A stretch of 64,000 nucleotides of DNA from Rubrivirga marina (GTDB taxonomy: Bacteria; Bacteroidota; Rhodothermia; Rhodothermales; Rubricoccaceae), in assembly GCF_002283365.1 (NCBI RefSeq), contig NZ_MQWD01000001.1:1731390-1795389 (forward strand), read 5' to 3'. Shown in pieces: positions 23,238 through 33,392 of this stretch. Below the pieces are notes generated by a model that was given only the letters and a program-made list of their open reading frames with translations, did no database searches and was not told the origin of the DNA. How positions within the stretch are numbered: position 1 is the stretch's first letter; each line of letters begins with the position of its first letter. The position numbers and the translations under genes are program-made.

Positions 23238-25937
23238 CTACGCCGCGCCCGCCGGCGCCATCGGCCGGGTCTGAGCCTCATCGTCCTCCGCCTCGGTGCC
23301 GAGGCGGGCGGAGCCGTCGGGGAGCGGCTCGCCCGCGGGGACCGTCTCCAGCGAGACGCCCCCGCCCGGCGCCGCGTCGATCACGACGGCGTCGCCCTCG
23401 GCCACGAGGCCGGAGAGGATCTGCTCGGCCAGCCGGTTCGCCACCTGCCGCTGGAGGACCCGCTTGAGCGGGCGCGCGCCGAACGCCGCGTCGAAGCCCT
23501 CCTTGGCCAGCGCGTCTTTCGCCGCGTCCGTCAGCACGAGGCGGACGCCCTGGCGGGCCGCCAGCCGCTGGGTGTTCGAGAACAGGATCTCGACGATCTG
23601 GCGGATCTGGTCGCGCCCGAGCGGTCGGAACACGACGGTCTCGTCGATCCGGTTCAAGAACTCCGGCCGGAGCCGCTGGCGCAAGAGCGCCGTGAGCTCG
23701 TCCCGGAGCGCGTCCATCTCGGCCTCGGTGATCTCGCGGTCGGTGCCGAGCTTCTGCGTGATCAGCTCCGACCCGAGGTTCGAGGTCATGATGATGATCG
23801 TGTTCGTGAAGTCCACCACGCGGCCCTTCGAGTCGGTCAGGCGCCCGTCGTCGAGGACCTGGAGGAGCACGTTGTAGACCTCCGGGTGCGCCTTCTCGAA
23901 CTCGTCGAGGAGCACGACCGAGTACGGCCGGCGGCGGACGGCCTCGGTCAGCTGCCCGCCCTCGTCGTAGCCGACGTAGCCGGGAGGCGCACCCACGAGC
24001 CGCGAGACGGTGTGCCGCTCCTGATACTCCGACATGTCGATCCGCACGAGCGCCGACTCGTCGTCGAACAGCTGCTCGGCGAGCGCCTTCGCCAGCTCCG
24101 TCTTGCCGACGCCGGTCGTCCCGAGGAAGATGAACGAGCCGAGCGGCCGGCTCGCTTCTTGGAGCCCGGCGCGGCTCCGGCGCACGGCGTTCGCCACGGC
24201 CTCGACGGCCTCGGGCTGCCCGACGACGCGCTTCTCGATCTCGTCCTCCAGGTGGAGGAGCTTCTCGCGCTCGGTCTCCAGCATCTTCGAGACCGGGATG
24301 CCCGTCGCCCGCGAGATCACGTCCGCGATGTCCTCGGCGTCGACTTCTTCTTTCAGCATGGCCCCGCCCTTCTGGACGTCCGCCAGCTTCTGCGTGGCCC
24401 CCTCTATGGCCTGCTCCAACTGGGGGATCTGGCCGTACCGGATCTCGGCGACCTGCCCGAAGTCGCCGTGGCGCTCGAGGTCGGCCGCCTCGATCTTGAG
24501 CCGGTCGATCTCGGCCTTCGAGTCCTTGATGGTCGTCACGAGGTCGCGCTCCTGCTCGTACTTCGCGCGGAGCCGGTCGCGCTCCTCCTCGAGGTTGGCC
24601 AGCCGCTCGGTGATCGCCTCGACCTGGGCGTCGTCGCCCTCGCGCTTGACGGCCTCCCGGGCGATCTCCTGCGTGCGGATTTCTCGCTCGACCTGATCGA
24701 GCTCCTCCGGCGTCGAGTCGATCTCGATGCGGAGCCGGGACGCGGCCTCGTCGATGAGGTCGATGGCCTTGTCGGGGAGGAAGCGGTTCGTGACGTAGCG
24801 GTCCGATAGCTCGGCCGCGGCCACGATCGCGCCGTCCGTGATTCGGACGCCGTGGTGGACCTCGTAGCGGTCCTTGATCCCGCGGAGGATGGCGACCGTG
24901 TCGTCCACGCTCGGCTCGTCTACGAGGACCATCTGAAAGCGCCGCTCCAGGGCCTTGTCCTTCTCGAAGTACTTCTGGTACTCGTCGAGCGTCGTCGCGC
25001 CGACGGCCCGGAGCTCGCCGCGCGCGAGGGCCGGCTTGAGGATGTTGGCCGCGTCCATGGCGCCCTCGCCGCCGCCCGCGCCCACGAGCGTGTGGATCTC
25101 GTCGATGAACAGGATGACCTCGCCGTCGGAGTCGGTCACGTCCTTGACCACGGCCTTGAGCCGGTCCTCGAACTCGCCGCGGTACTTGGCCCCCGCGATG
25201 AGCGCGCCCATGTCGAGCGCGAGGATCCGCTTGCTCTGGAGCCCTTCGGGCACGTCGCCCTCGACGATCCGGATCGCCAGCCCCTCAGCGATCGCCGTCT
25301 TGCCGACGCCGGGCTCGCCCACGAGCACGGGGTTGTTCTTCGTCCGCCGCGAGAGGATCTGCAAGACCCGCCGGATCTCGTCGTCGCGCCCGATGACGGG
25401 GTCGATCTTGCCCTTCCGGGCCGCCTCGTTGAGGTCGCGGGCGTAGCGGTTGAGCGCGTCGTACTTGGACTCGGCGTAGGGGTCCTGCACGCGCTGCCCG
25501 CCGCGGACGTCGCGGAGGACCTTGAGGAGCGCGTCCTTCGTCACGCCCTGGCTCTGGAGCGCGTTGGCGGTCGCGCCGTCGCCCTCGGCGAGCGCCATCA
25601 GCAGGTGCTCGCTGGCGACGTACTCGTCGCCGAGCGCCTCGGCCTCCTTGAGCGCCCGGTCGAACGCCTTGTTGAGGTCGGTCCCGACGTACTGGCCCGA
25701 CACGCTCGCGCCGGTCACGGTCGGGAGCTTGTCGATGGACCGGTCGGCCAGGGCCGCGAGCGTGCCGGCGTTGGCGCCGAGGCGGGAGAGGAGGGTCGGG
25801 ACGAGGCCGCCCTCGTCTTGGAGGAACGCCTTGAGGAGGTGGGGCGGCTCAATGCCCTGGTGGTTCTTGGACTGCGCGATCTCGGCCGCCTGCTGGACGG
25901 CCTCCTGCGCCTTGACGGTAAACTTCTGGAGGTTCAT
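23238..25937 (-). CDS. clpB: ATP-dependent disaggregase ClpB
   Basis: Hsp100 chaperone of 899 residues that works with DnaK to extract polypeptides from aggregates. Order of domains: Clp N-domain ([20 protein letters not shown]), first AAA+ with Walker A GEPGVGKT and [13 protein letters not shown], the long coiled-coil M-domain ([15 protein letters not shown] region), second AAA+ with GTTGVGKTE and [11 protein letters not shown], and the D2 small domain. It exceeds E. coli ClpB (857 aa) mainly by a C-terminal tail after about residue 865. Part of this tail (RLGTEA, residues 878-883) is encoded by the dispersed palindrome. Start ATG at 25937 begins the conserved N-domain. Confidence 0.97.
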   Translation of the reverse strand: MNLQKFTVKAQEAVQQAAEIAQSKNHQGIEPPHLLKAFLQDEGGLVPTLLSRLGANAGTLAALADRSIDKLPTVTGASVSGQYVGTDLNKAFDRALKEAEALGDEYVASEHLLMALAEGDGATANALQSQGVTKDALLKVLRDVRGGQRVQDPYAESKYDALNRYARDLNEAARKGKIDPVIGRDDEIRRVLQILSRRTKNNPVLVGEPGVGKTAIAEGLAIRIVEGDVPEGLQSKRILALDMGALIAGAKYRGEFEDRLKAVVKDVTDSDGEVILFIDEIHTLVGAGGGEGAMDAANILKPALARGELRAVGATTLDEYQKYFEKDKALERRFQMVLVDEPSVDDTVAILRGIKDRYEVHHGVRITDGAIVAAAELSDRYVTNRFLPDKAIDLIDEAASRLRIEIDSTPEELDQVEREIRTQEIAREAVKREGDDAQVEAITERLANLEEERDRLRAKYEQERDLVTTIKDSKAEIDRLKIEAADLERHGDFGQVAEIRYGQIPQLEQAIEGATQKLADVQKGGAMLKEEVDAEDIADVISRATGIPVSKMLETEREKLLHLEDEIEKRVVGQPEAVEAVANAVRRSRAGLQEASRPLGSFIFLGTTGVGKTELAKALAEQLFDDESALVRIDMSEYQERHTVSRLVGAPPGYVGYDEGGQLTEAVRRRPYSVVLLDEFEKAHPEVYNVLLQVLDDGRLTDSKGRVVDFTNTIIIMTSNLGSELITQKLGTDREITEAEMDALRDELTALLRQRLRPEFLNRIDETVVFRPLGRDQIRQIVEILFSNTQRLAARQGVRLVLTDAAKDALAKEGFDAAFGARPLKRVLQRQVANRLAEQILSGLVAEGDAVVIDAAPGGGVSLETVPAGEPLPDGSARLGTEAEDDEAQTRPMAPAGAA
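23288..23307. repeat. Palindromic element copy 9 (inside clpB)
   Basis: CCGCCTCGG TG CCGAGGCGG on the plus strand, 9-bp arms; read in the clpB direction it encodes RLGTEA in the C-terminal tail. Confidence 0.85.
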
Positions 25938-26022
25938 TCGGGTCGGGTGTCGGGTCGCCGGGCGGGCCCGGCGGTCGGTGTCAGTCTCGCCCAATGACGA
26001 GCGAAGGGCGTGCCAGGGAGGA

Positions 26023-26035
26023 GGTGACTGTCACC
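26023..26035. promoter_or_regulatory. Palindrome GGTGACTGTCACC in the clpB/GIN-protein intergenic region
   Basis: Perfect 6-bp inverted repeat with a single central base, in the 235-bp divergent gap between clpB (minus) and the GIN-domain lipoprotein gene (plus). It is not the CIRCE element. Possible operator; no known regulator assigned. Confidence 0.35.
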
Positions 26036-26172
26036 CTGTCATCCGTTATTGGGACGGCCTTCGCACAACCCGCGGGCCGCCCGTGTCTGCCGTCACACGA
26101 CACTGCCGCGGGGCCGGTTCGCACCCATCCGGGCCTCCGTCCGTAGCCTCGCCTCCTCTCGCCCCCTGTGCC

Positions 26173-26889
26173 ATGCGTGCGCTCCTGCTTCTCCTGGCCG
26201 TCCTCACCACCGGATGCTTCAACGTCTCCACCGACGGCGAGCGCGTCGAGGGCTCCGGCACCGAGGGCCGGCGGACCGTTGACGCCGACGGGGTCCGCGA
26301 GGTCCGGCTGGCGGCGCCCGGCACGCTCGTGATCACGCCGGGGGCGGCGCCGCTCGTCATCGAGGGCGACGACAACCTCGTCGACCGGCTCGAGGTCGAG
26401 GTCGACGATGGGGAGCTGTCGATCCAGGTCCCGCCCGGCGCGTCGTTCCGTCTGGACCGGCCGCTCCGGATGCGCATCGGGGTCGAGCGGCTGGAGGGCG
26501 TCGAGGTTGCCGGCTCGGGCCGGGTCGAGGCGTCTGACGTCCAGACGGACGACCTCGACGCTGCGATCGCAGGGGCTGGGGCGCTTGCGCTCGACGGGCT
26601 CCGGGCGGAGGCCGTCGACGTCCGGGTGGCCGGAAGCGGCGACGTCACGTTGTCGGGCCGGGCCGGGCGCCTCGACGTCGAGATCGCGGGCTCCGGCGAC
26701 GTCGACGCCAGCGGACTGGCCGCGGGGGAGGCCTCCGTGTCGGTCGCGGGCAGCGGCGACGTGACGGTCCGCGTCGAGAAGGCGCTCGACGTCGAGATCA
26801 TGGGCTCCGGCGACGTCCACTACTTCGGCTCGCCCACGGTCTCGCGCCGCGTGATGGGCTCCGGTGACGTCTCCCGCCGCGGCGACTGA
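26173..26889 (+). CDS. GIN-domain (DUF2807) lipoprotein
   Basis: Predicted lipoprotein of 238 residues (signal with lipobox LTTGCF). The mature part is a right-handed beta-helix-type GIN domain (putative auto-transporter adhesin, head), seen as repeats around V-x-G-S-G-D/R-V: VEVAGSGRVEA, VRVAGSGDVTLSG, VEIAGSGDVDASG, VSVAGSGDVTV, VEIMGSGDVHYFG, and a last MGSGDVS. Proteins of this type are common in Bacteroidota and face the periplasm or surface; function is unproven. Divergent from clpB. Confidence 0.88.
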   Translation: MRALLLLLAVLTTGCFNVSTDGERVEGSGTEGRRTVDADGVREVRLAAPGTLVITPGAAPLVIEGDDNLVDRLEVEVDDGELSIQVPPGASFRLDRPLRMRIGVERLEGVEVAGSGRVEASDVQTDDLDAAIAGAGALALDGLRAEAVDVRVAGSGDVTLSGRAGRLDVEIAGSGDVDASGLAAGEASVSVAGSGDVTVRVEKALDVEIMGSGDVHYFGSPTVSRRVMGSGDVSRRGD

Positions 26890-27026
26890 GCGGAGGCGTC
26901 GCGGGGCCGCCACGCCACTCGCGAGCGCCGCGTCGGCGTCCCCGAACGGTACGCGGGGGGGATGTGCCGCAGGTTTAGTCGGCCCTACCCCCGCCGATAC
27001 CGGGCGGGTCCCACCTCGACCGGCCC

Positions 27027-30000
27027 GTGCCCGACCCGAACCGCCCGTCTGCCACCGTCATTGCGTTCCGTTGGATCTTGCTGGTCGGCGCCCTGGCCGT
27101 GCCGGCCTTCTGGCTCGTCTACCACGCCATCGACCCCGACTACGTCGATCCGTTCGCGTACCGGGCGGGGTACGGCGGGTTCATGCTCGCCTTGTGGTCG
27201 CTCACCTACGTGAGCTCGATCGTCCGCCGGACCGTGTGGGCGTTGGCACTCATCGCCTCGACGGGTCTCGTCGTCTACTTCACGTGGCTGGGCGCCCTCA
27301 ACGGTCTCGACGTGCCGTGGACGGTCGGCGTGCTCGCGGCAGGGAGCGCCTCGGTCCTCGCCGTCGCCCCCTACGCCCGGACGGTGCGGCAGGTGTGGGC
27401 GGCCGTCGGCCTCCTCGTCGGCGCGCTCATCGGGGCGCTCGTGGCCGTCGGGGCCATGAGCGACGGGGCCCTCATGATCGGCGGCTACTTCGTCGTTCTC
27501 GCCACGCTGGCGGGGATCGGGGCCACCGCTCAGGTCCGCATCCGCCGAGCGCTCTGGGAGGGCCGCGAGGCACTGAAGTCCCGCGAGCGCCTGCTCCGGA
27601 CCGTCATCGACGCCATCCCGGAGCACATCTATGTCAAGGACCGCGAGGGGCGGTGCCTCGTCCGCAACCGGTACAGCGCCGAGCACATGGGGTTCGACGA
27701 CCCCGCCGAGGCCGTCGGCCTCACGGTGTTCGACCAGTCCGAGGACCCCGAGGTGGCCGCGGGCTACTGGGAAGAGGAGGAGCGTGTGATGGAGACCGGC
27801 GACCCCGTCCTCGACCACGAGGAGCGCTACGCGTACGATGGGAAGACGGGGTGGCTCGAGACGTCCCGGATCCCGCTCCGCGACGAGAACGACGCCGTCG
27901 TCGGGCTCATCGGCATCACGCGCGACGTGACCGAGAAGAAGGAGGCTCGCGCGGCGATCCTCGAGGCCAAGGAGGCCGCCGAGGCTCGCGAGGCCGAGGT
28001 CGCCGAGCAGCGCCGCCTGCTCCGTACCATCGTCGACGCGGTCCCGGACTTCATCTATGCCATGGATCGGGAGGGCCGGTTCACGCTCCGGAACAAGGCC
28101 AGCCTCGCCCCCCACGGCATCGACGACCCCGAGGCGGCCGTGGGGATGAGCGAGTTCGACCTGTTCCCGGAGGACCTCGCCCAGACCTACTGGACCGACA
28201 ACCGCCGTGTGATGGAATCTGGCGAGCCGCTCATCAACAGGGTCGAGTCGACGCGGGACGGCGGGTTCGTCTCGACGACGAAGGTCCCCCTCGTTGGGCC
28301 CGGCGGGGAGATCACGGGCCTCGTCGGCATCTCGCGCGACGTGACGGCCGAGAAGGCGGCCGAGGCTGGGCTCATCGAGGCCAAGGAGGCCGCCGAGGCC
28401 GCCCAGGTGGCCGCCGAGGACGCGACGCGGGCCAAGAGCGAGTTCCTCGCCAACATGAGCCACGAGATCCGGACGCCGATGAACGGCGTGATCGGGATGA
28501 CGTCGCTCCTCCTCGACACGGCCCTCGATTCCGAGCAGCGCGACTTCGTCGAGACCATCCGGACGTCCGGCGACGCGCTGCTCACGATCATCAACGACAT
28601 CCTCGACTTCTCGAAGATCGAGGCCGGGATGCTCTCGCTCGAGACCCACCCGTTCGAGATCCGGACGTGCGTCGAGGAGGCGCTCGACCTCGTCGCCCCG
28701 CCGGCCGCCGCGAAGGGCGTCGAACTGGCGTACCTCGTCGAGGACGGCGTCCCGCGGACCGTCCGGGGCGACGTGACGCGCGTCCGCCAGGTCCTCGTCA
28801 ACCTCCTCTCGAACGCGGTCAAGTTCACCGAGGCGGGGAGCGTGTGCGTCCGCGTCGACTCGGCCCCGCCCGACCCCGAGGCGGGCACCCTCGCCGACGT
28901 GCGCTTCGCCGTCGAGGACACGGGCATCGGGATCGCGCCCGACAAGCTCGAAGCCGTGTTCGAGTCGTTCTCACAGGCCGACGCGTCGACGACGCGCCAG
29001 TACGGCGGCACCGGCCTCGGCCTCTCGATCTGCCGCCGGCTCGTCGAGATGATGGGCGGCGAGGTGGGCGTCGAGAGCGAGCTCGGCGTCGGGTCGACGT
29101 TCACGTTCTCGATCGAGGCCGAGGTGGCCCCGTCCGAAAAGCGGGTGTTCCTCCGCAGCGAGCAGCCGGCGCTCCAGGGCCGCCGCGTGCTCGTCGTCGA
29201 CGACAACGACGTGAACCGGGAGATCCTCTCGCGGCTCTCGACGCGCTGGCGGATGCACCCGGTCGCGGTCCGCTCGGGCGCCGAGGCGCTCGCGGCGTAC
29301 GAGGCGTCGCTCGCCGAGGGCCGGCCGTACGACCTCGTGTTGCTCGACATGCAGATGCCGCAGATGGACGGGCTCGACGTGGCCCGCGGGATCGTCGCGC
29401 GCGCGCCGGGCCGCCCGCCGGTCCTCGTCATGCTCACGTCGATCCACCGGGAGGGCTCGCTCCGCGACGAGGCTCGTCAGGCCGGCGTCCACGCCGTCCT
29501 CTACAAGCCGACGAAGCCGTCGCAGCTCTACGACGCGCTCATCGAGGCGTTCGAGGGCCGGCCGGCCGCGCGGTCGGTGCCGGAGGCGTCCACGCCGCCC
29601 GCGCCTCGGACGGCCGACGCGCCGACGGCTTGGGTGGCCCGTCCCGCCGCGCCCGAGTCGTCTGCGGGCAACCTGCGGATGCTCCTCGCCGAGGACAACG
29701 TGGTCAACCAGAAGGTGGCCGTCCGTCTCCTCGGCCGCCTCGGCTACACCGTCGACGTGGTCGCCAACGGGGCCGAGGCCGTGGCCGAGGTCGAGCGCCG
29801 CGCCGGGTTCGGCGAGGGCTACGACGTCGTGCTGATGGACGTCCAGATGCCGGTGATGGACGGGCTGACGGCCACCCGCGCCATCCGAGCGTCGGGGACC
29901 GTCACCGACCAGCCGCACATCGTCGCGCTCACGGCGAACGCGATGGAGGGCGACCGCGAGGCGTGCCTCGACGCCGGGGCCGACGACTACCTCTCGAAGC

Positions 30001-30092
30001 CGGTCCAACTCGACTCGATGCGCGAGGCGATGGACCGCGCGGCCCGACGTCGGAGCGCGGCCTCGACCGCCCGCGACGTCGTCAGGGCGTAG
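27027..30092 (+). CDS. Hybrid sensor histidine kinase with two receiver domains
   Basis: Inner-membrane signalling protein of 1021 residues. Residues about 10-175 hold some six transmembrane helices; two PAS domains follow (about 190-310 and 330-445, both with DREGR). Next come HisKA with phospho-acceptor His479 in [15 protein letters not shown], and HATPase_c (about 580-695; N-box LLSNAVKF, G-boxes DTGIGI and GGTGLGLS). Two receivers follow: Asp774 in [11 protein letters not shown] and Asp938 in [11 protein letters not shown]. There is no HPt or output domain and no partner regulator nearby, so the output must go elsewhere. Start GTG at 27027. Its 3' end overlaps the convergent DnaJ-family gene by 11 nt. 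Confidence 0.93.
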   Translation: MPDPNRPSATVIAFRWILLVGALAVPAFWLVYHAIDPDYVDPFAYRAGYGGFMLALWSLTYVSSIVRRTVWALALIASTGLVVYFTWLGALNGLDVPWTVGVLAAGSASVLAVAPYARTVRQVWAAVGLLVGALIGALVAVGAMSDGALMIGGYFVVLATLAGIGATAQVRIRRALWEGREALKSRERLLRTVIDAIPEHIYVKDREGRCLVRNRYSAEHMGFDDPAEAVGLTVFDQSEDPEVAAGYWEEEERVMETGDPVLDHEERYAYDGKTGWLETSRIPLRDENDAVVGLIGITRDVTEKKEARAAILEAKEAAEAREAEVAEQRRLLRTIVDAVPDFIYAMDREGRFTLRNKASLAPHGIDDPEAAVGMSEFDLFPEDLAQTYWTDNRRVMESGEPLINRVESTRDGGFVSTTKVPLVGPGGEITGLVGISRDVTAEKAAEAGLIEAKEAAEAAQVAAEDATRAKSEFLANMSHEIRTPMNGVIGMTSLLLDTALDSEQRDFVETIRTSGDALLTIINDILDFSKIEAGMLSLETHPFEIRTCVEEALDLVAPPAAAKGVELAYLVEDGVPRTVRGDVTRVRQVLVNLLSNAVKFTEAGSVCVRVDSAPPDPEAGTLADVRFAVEDTGIGIAPDKLEAVFESFSQADASTTRQYGGTGLGLSICRRLVEMMGGEVGVESELGVGSTFTFSIEAEVAPSEKRVFLRSEQPALQGRRVLVVDDNDVNREILSRLSTRWRMHPVAVRSGAEALAAYEASLAEGRPYDLVLLDMQMPQMDGLDVARGIVARAPGRPPVLVMLTSIHREGSLRDEARQAGVHAVLYKPTKPSQLYDALIEAFEGRPAARSVPEASTPPAPRTADAPTAWVARPAAPESSAGNLRMLLAEDNVVNQKVAVRLLGRLGYTVDVVANGAEAVAEVERRAGFGEGYDVVLMDVQMPVMDGLTATRAIRASGTVTDQPHIVALTANAMEGDREACLDAGADDYLSKPVQLDSMREAMDRAARRRSAASTARDVVRA

Positions 30093-31062
30093 CGGCGGCG
30101 TCGGCCAGCCCCTCGGCCTCGGCCCACTGGCGGAGGCCCTCGGCGGCACGCTCCGAGAGGGTCGGGACGGAGACCTCGACGACGACGTAGAGGTCGCCCT
30201 TGGCCTTGGCCGTCTCGACGCCCTGGCCCCGGACGCGGAGCCGCGTGCCGGGCTGCGTGCCCGGCCGGATCCGCACCCGGACTGTCTTGCCGGTCGCCGT
30301 CCGGACCTCGCGCGACGTCCCGAGCATGGCCTCGACCGCCGTGACGGTCTCGGTGGTGACGAGGTCGTCGCCGTCCCGCTCGAACCGGCCGTCGGGGGTC
30401 ACGCGGAACGTGATGAACAGGTCGCCTGGGGCACCGCGCCCGCCGGGCGACGGCTCGCCGCGGCCCGCCAGCTTGATCTTGAGCCCGTCGCGGGCCCCCT
30501 TTGGGACCGTGATCCGGACCGTGTCGCCGGAGGGCGTGCGGAACTCGCGCGGTCCGCCCTGGAGCGCCTCCTCGAACGTCAGCCGGACCGTCGTCTCGAC
30601 GTCGCGCCCGCCGCGGTACCGGGTCTCGCCGGGGCCGCCCGCGCCCCCGAAGAACTGGTCGAAGATGCCACCGAGGCCGCCGCCCCCGCCGAACGTGAAC
30701 GCGTCGTCGTCGAAGCCCGGCCCCGCGCCCGTCGCGTCGACGCGGACGTAGGTCCCGTCGGGCGTGCGGTAGAACCGGCCGCCGGCCGCGCCGGGCCCGC
30801 CGAAGCCGTCGAACGGCGTCCCCTCGTACTGCCCGCCGTAGGGGTCGCGGCGGGCCCGGTCGTAGGCCTTCCGCTTGGTCTCGTCGCCGAGGACGTCGTA
30901 GGCGGCCTGGACCTCCTTGAACCGTTCCTCGGCCGCGGCGTCGCCCGCGTTCCGGTCGGGGTGGTACTGCTGGGCGAGCGTACGGTACGCCTTCTTGATC
31001 TCCTTGGCGGAGGCGTCCTCGGCGACGCCGAGCGTTTCGTAGTGGTCGGGGAGGGCGGGCAC
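30082..31062 (-). CDS. DnaJ-family co-chaperone (CbpA-like, no zinc finger)
   Basis: Hsp40 protein of 326 residues: J-domain (residues 5-72) with HPD at 34-36, a Gly/Phe-rich linker (about 75-155, including [17 protein letters not shown]), then two beta-sandwich substrate-binding domains ([18 protein letters not shown] onward, and [18 protein letters not shown]). The cysteine-rich zinc centre of true DnaJ is missing, as in CbpA. It should stimulate DnaK. The start is a GTG at 31062. Divergent from the halorhodopsin gene. Confidence 0.92.
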   Translation of the reverse strand: MPALPDHYETLGVAEDASAKEIKKAYRTLAQQYHPDRNAGDAAAEERFKEVQAAYDVLGDETKRKAYDRARRDPYGGQYEGTPFDGFGGPGAAGGRFYRTPDGTYVRVDATGAGPGFDDDAFTFGGGGGLGGIFDQFFGGAGGPGETRYRGGRDVETTVRLTFEEALQGGPREFRTPSGDTVRITVPKGARDGLKIKLAGRGEPSPGGRGAPGDLFITFRVTPDGRFERDGDDLVTTETVTAVEAMLGTSREVRTATGKTVRVRIRPGTQPGTRLRVRGQGVETAKAKGDLYVVVEVSVPTLSERAAEGLRQWAEAEGLADAAATP

Positions 31063-31247
31063 GGGTCGGGGAGGGGGGCGCCGTGTGTACCGCCCGGTCT
31101 GCCGCTCCTGTTCCGCCGGGCTGCGGCGCGGTCAGGTGCCGCCCGATTCTGGCCGGCCGGGGAGCGGACGTGAGGGCGGGTGGTTTTCCGGCTGCCCGAC
31201 CCTCCGGCCGGGTCCCCTCTCCCGACTCACCCGTCCCGGGTCCCCTC

Positions 31248-31970
31248 ATGACGTTTACGTGGTATTGGATCGGCGTCGCCTCGATGGCCGCCGGCTCGGC
31301 CTACTTCGGGCTCGCGGCCGCGCGCGCGACCGAGCGCCGCTGGCAGGTCCTCTGGTCGCTGTACTTCTTCATCTGCCTGATCGCGTTCGCCCTGTACCTC
31401 GTCATGGCGACCGACTACGGGGCGTACCTCGCCGAGGGCGGGCACAACACGGTCTGGATCCGGTACGTCACGTGGTTCCTGTCGACGCCGCTCCTCCTGC
31501 TGGCGCTGACGTACCTCGGCCGCTCGACGTCGACGCTGACCGGGGGACTCCTCGGGGCCAACGCGTTCATGATCGCGACGGGCTTCGTGGCGACGGTCCT
31601 GACCGAGGACACGCCGGCCGCACTCCACCTCGTCTGGTGGACCATCTCGACCGGGGCCTACCTCGCGATCGCGTGGGCCTTCCTGGGGCGGTACAAGCGG
31701 GAGGCGAAGGCGGCCCTGCCCGCCTCGGCGTCCGTGTTCGACCGGCTCGTCCTCGTCCACCTCGTGCTGTGGACGGCGTACCCCGTCGTGTGGCTCCTCT
31801 CGCCGGAAGGGCTGGCCGTCTTCGGCGGGCCCGTCGAGGCCATGCTCTACGCGATCCTCGACATCGCCGCCAAGGTCGGGTTCGGGTTCCTCGCCGCCAA
31901 CACGCTCCGGACGATCGAGCAGAACGGGGAGGCCGGCACGTTCGCCCCGTCGCGGACGGCGACGGCCTAG
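31248..31970 (+). CDS. Halorhodopsin-type light-driven chloride pump (TSA motif)
   Basis: Seven-helix microbial rhodopsin of 240 residues. Helix C reads RYVTWFLSTPLLLLAL, so the positions of bacteriorhodopsin Asp85, Thr89 and Asp96 are Thr75, Ser79 and Ala86. TSA is the motif of haloarchaeal halorhodopsin, an inward chloride pump, and differs from the NTQ motif of typical marine bacterial chloride pumps. The retinal Schiff-base lysine is Lys209 in LDIAAKVGFGF, with counter-ion Asp205. ATG at 31248 opens the first helix. The next gene starts at the base after the TAG. A haloarchaeal-type pump has been described from Rubricoccus marinus, so the family itself is known. Confidence 0.93.
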   Translation: MTFTWYWIGVASMAAGSAYFGLAAARATERRWQVLWSLYFFICLIAFALYLVMATDYGAYLAEGGHNTVWIRYVTWFLSTPLLLLALTYLGRSTSTLTGGLLGANAFMIATGFVATVLTEDTPAALHLVWWTISTGAYLAIAWAFLGRYKREAKAALPASASVFDRLVLVHLVLWTAYPVVWLLSPEGLAVFGGPVEAMLYAILDIAAKVGFGFLAANTLRTIEQNGEAGTFAPSRTATA

Positions 31971-32456
31971 GTGACGCCGACGCTCGCTCCGGGCCTGGAG
32001 GTCCGCCCCGACCCGGAGTACGCGCGCCGGGCCGCCGCCGTGGGGGCGTGGGCCCGCGGCGCGCTGGCGGTCGCGGTGGGCCTCGCCCTGCTCGGCGTGT
32101 TCGGCGGCGGCGGGCCGCTCACCCGGACGACGGTCGCGGGCGAGGGCGGGTTCGCCGTCCGCTACGACCGGTTCGCGCGGCTCGACGCGCCGGTCGCGGT
32201 CGAGGTCCGGCTGCCCCGCGGGGCGTCGGCGATGACGTTCGAGGCCGACTTCGCCGACGGGCTCCAGGTCGAGGCCGTCTCGCCCGCCGCGCGCGCCGAG
32301 GCGGCCGTGGCGGGCGGCGTCCGCTACGCGTTCGACGCCGCGCCCGGGGCCGCTGTCACGGTCCACGCCCGGCCGCTCCGGTTCGGCGTGCTCCGCGGGG
32401 CCGTCGCGCTCGACGGCGGCGAGCGGCTGGCCGTCCGCGCCGTCGTCTACCCCTGA
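31971..32456 (+). CDS. Membrane-anchored protein in the halorhodopsin operon
   Basis: Protein of 161 residues with one transmembrane helix (WARGALAVAVGLALLGVFGG, about 28-47) and an extracytoplasmic beta-rich domain (TVAGEGGFAVRYDRFARLDAPVAVEVRLPRG... to the end). The GTG start directly follows the halorhodopsin stop, and the DUF421 gene follows 4 nt later, so the three are almost certainly one transcript. I recall similar one-helix proteins encoded beside DUF421 genes in other bacteria, but cannot name a family. Possible partner of the DUF421 protein; function unknown. Confidence 0.75.
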   Translation: MTPTLAPGLEVRPDPEYARRAAAVGAWARGALAVAVGLALLGVFGGGGPLTRTTVAGEGGFAVRYDRFARLDAPVAVEVRLPRGASAMTFEADFADGLQVEAVSPAARAEAAVAGGVRYAFDAAPGAAVTVHARPLRFGVLRGAVALDGGERLAVRAVVYP

Positions 32457-32460
32457 GCCC

Positions 32461-32904
32461 ATGGACGCCGTTCTCCGTGGGGCCGCCGTCTACCTCTTCC
32501 TGGTCGTCGTGTTCAGCGCGCTGGGGCGGCGGACGCTCGTGCAGACCACCAACTTCGACCTCGTGCTCCTCATCATCATCGGGCAGTCGACCCAACTCGC
32601 CCTCCTCGGGGACGACTACTCGGTGACGAACGCGGCCCTCCTCATCCTGACGCTCCTGGGGCTCCACCTCGGGCTGGCCGCGATCAAGGACCGGCTGCCC
32701 CGGGCCGAGCGCGTGCTCGGCGGCGGGCCGCCCGTCCTCGTCGTCGCCGACGGCCGCCTGCTGAAGGACCAGGCCGCGGCGGTCGGCGTCGGGGCCGACG
32801 ACGTGCTCCTGGCGGCCCGCCGGCTCCACGGGCTCGAGCGGATGGCCCAGGTCCGCTACGCGCTCGTCGAGCGGACCGGCGAGATCTCGGTGGTCCCGGC
32901 GTAG
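32461..32904 (+). CDS. DUF421 (YetF-like) membrane protein
   Basis: Protein of 147 residues: N-terminal transmembrane helices (VYLFLVVVFSALGRRTLVQ, NFDLVLLIIIGQSTQLALL, NAALLILTLLGLHLGLAAI) and a cytosolic alpha/beta domain (PVLVVADGRLLKDQ, LERMAQVRYALVERTGEISVV). This is the DUF421 layout, shorter than Bacillus YetF because the second part of the cytosolic domain is missing. Molecular function of the family is not settled. Being the third gene of the halorhodopsin operon suggests a link to membrane energetics or ion balance. Confidence 0.85.
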   Translation: MDAVLRGAAVYLFLVVVFSALGRRTLVQTTNFDLVLLIIIGQSTQLALLGDDYSVTNAALLILTLLGLHLGLAAIKDRLPRAERVLGGGPPVLVVADGRLLKDQAAAVGVGADDVLLAARRLHGLERMAQVRYALVERTGEISVVPA

Positions 32905-32907
32905 GCC

Positions 32908-33390
32908 CTACGCCGCTGCCGCCTCGAGCGCGGCGAGGTCGATCTTCTGCATCGTGAGAAACGCGTCCATCGCCCGCCCGGCTCCGGGGCCGGCCATCAT
33001 CTCGCCCATGGTGTCGGGCACGATCTGCCACGAGAGGCCGAACCGGTCCTTCAGCCAGCCACAGTCGCTCGGCCGGCCGCCGCCCGCGATGAGGCCGTCC
33101 CAGTAGTGGTCGATCTCGGCCTGGTCGGCGCAGGTCACGACGAGCGAGACGGCCTCGTCGAACGTGAAGTGGGGGCCGCCGTTGAGCCCGAGCATCGGCT
33201 GGTCGGCGAGGTGGAACGCGACCGTCAGCACGCTCCCCTCCTCGCGGCCGTGGACCTCCTGGCCGGTGCCGGGCGTCCGCACGACGTGGTCGATGCCGGA
33301 GTCGGGGAAGAGCGACGTATAGAGCTCGGCGGCGTCGAGGGCCAGGCCGTCGAACCAGAGGCAGGGGGTGAGGAGGCGGAGGTCGGCCAT
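32908..33390 (-). CDS. PhnB-like VOC-superfamily protein
   Basis: Soluble protein of 160 residues of the PhnB / '3-demethylubiquinone-9 3-methyltransferase' glyoxalase-fold group, typified by LTPCLWFDGLALDAAELYTS, FPDSGID, GGPHFTFDEAVSLVV, IDHYWDGLIAGGG and CGWLKDRFGLSWQIVP. Despite the family label, methyltransferase activity is not implied. It converges on the DUF421 gene with a 3-nt gap and is 2 nt downstream of another VOC gene, so the two form an operon. Confidence 0.88.
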   Translation of the reverse strand: MADLRLLTPCLWFDGLALDAAELYTSLFPDSGIDHVVRTPGTGQEVHGREEGSVLTVAFHLADQPMLGLNGGPHFTFDEAVSLVVTCADQAEIDHYWDGLIAGGGRPSDCGWLKDRFGLSWQIVPDTMGEMMAGPGAGRAMDAFLTMQKIDLAALEAAAA

Positions 33391-33392
33391 GG

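Noticed and set aside
26692..26882. Short tandem DNA repeat in the GIN-domain gene
   Set aside because: The GGCTCCGGCGACGT-like recurrences encode the repeated GSGDV turns of the beta-helix and diverge between copies; this is protein repeat structure, not a mobile or CRISPR-type array.
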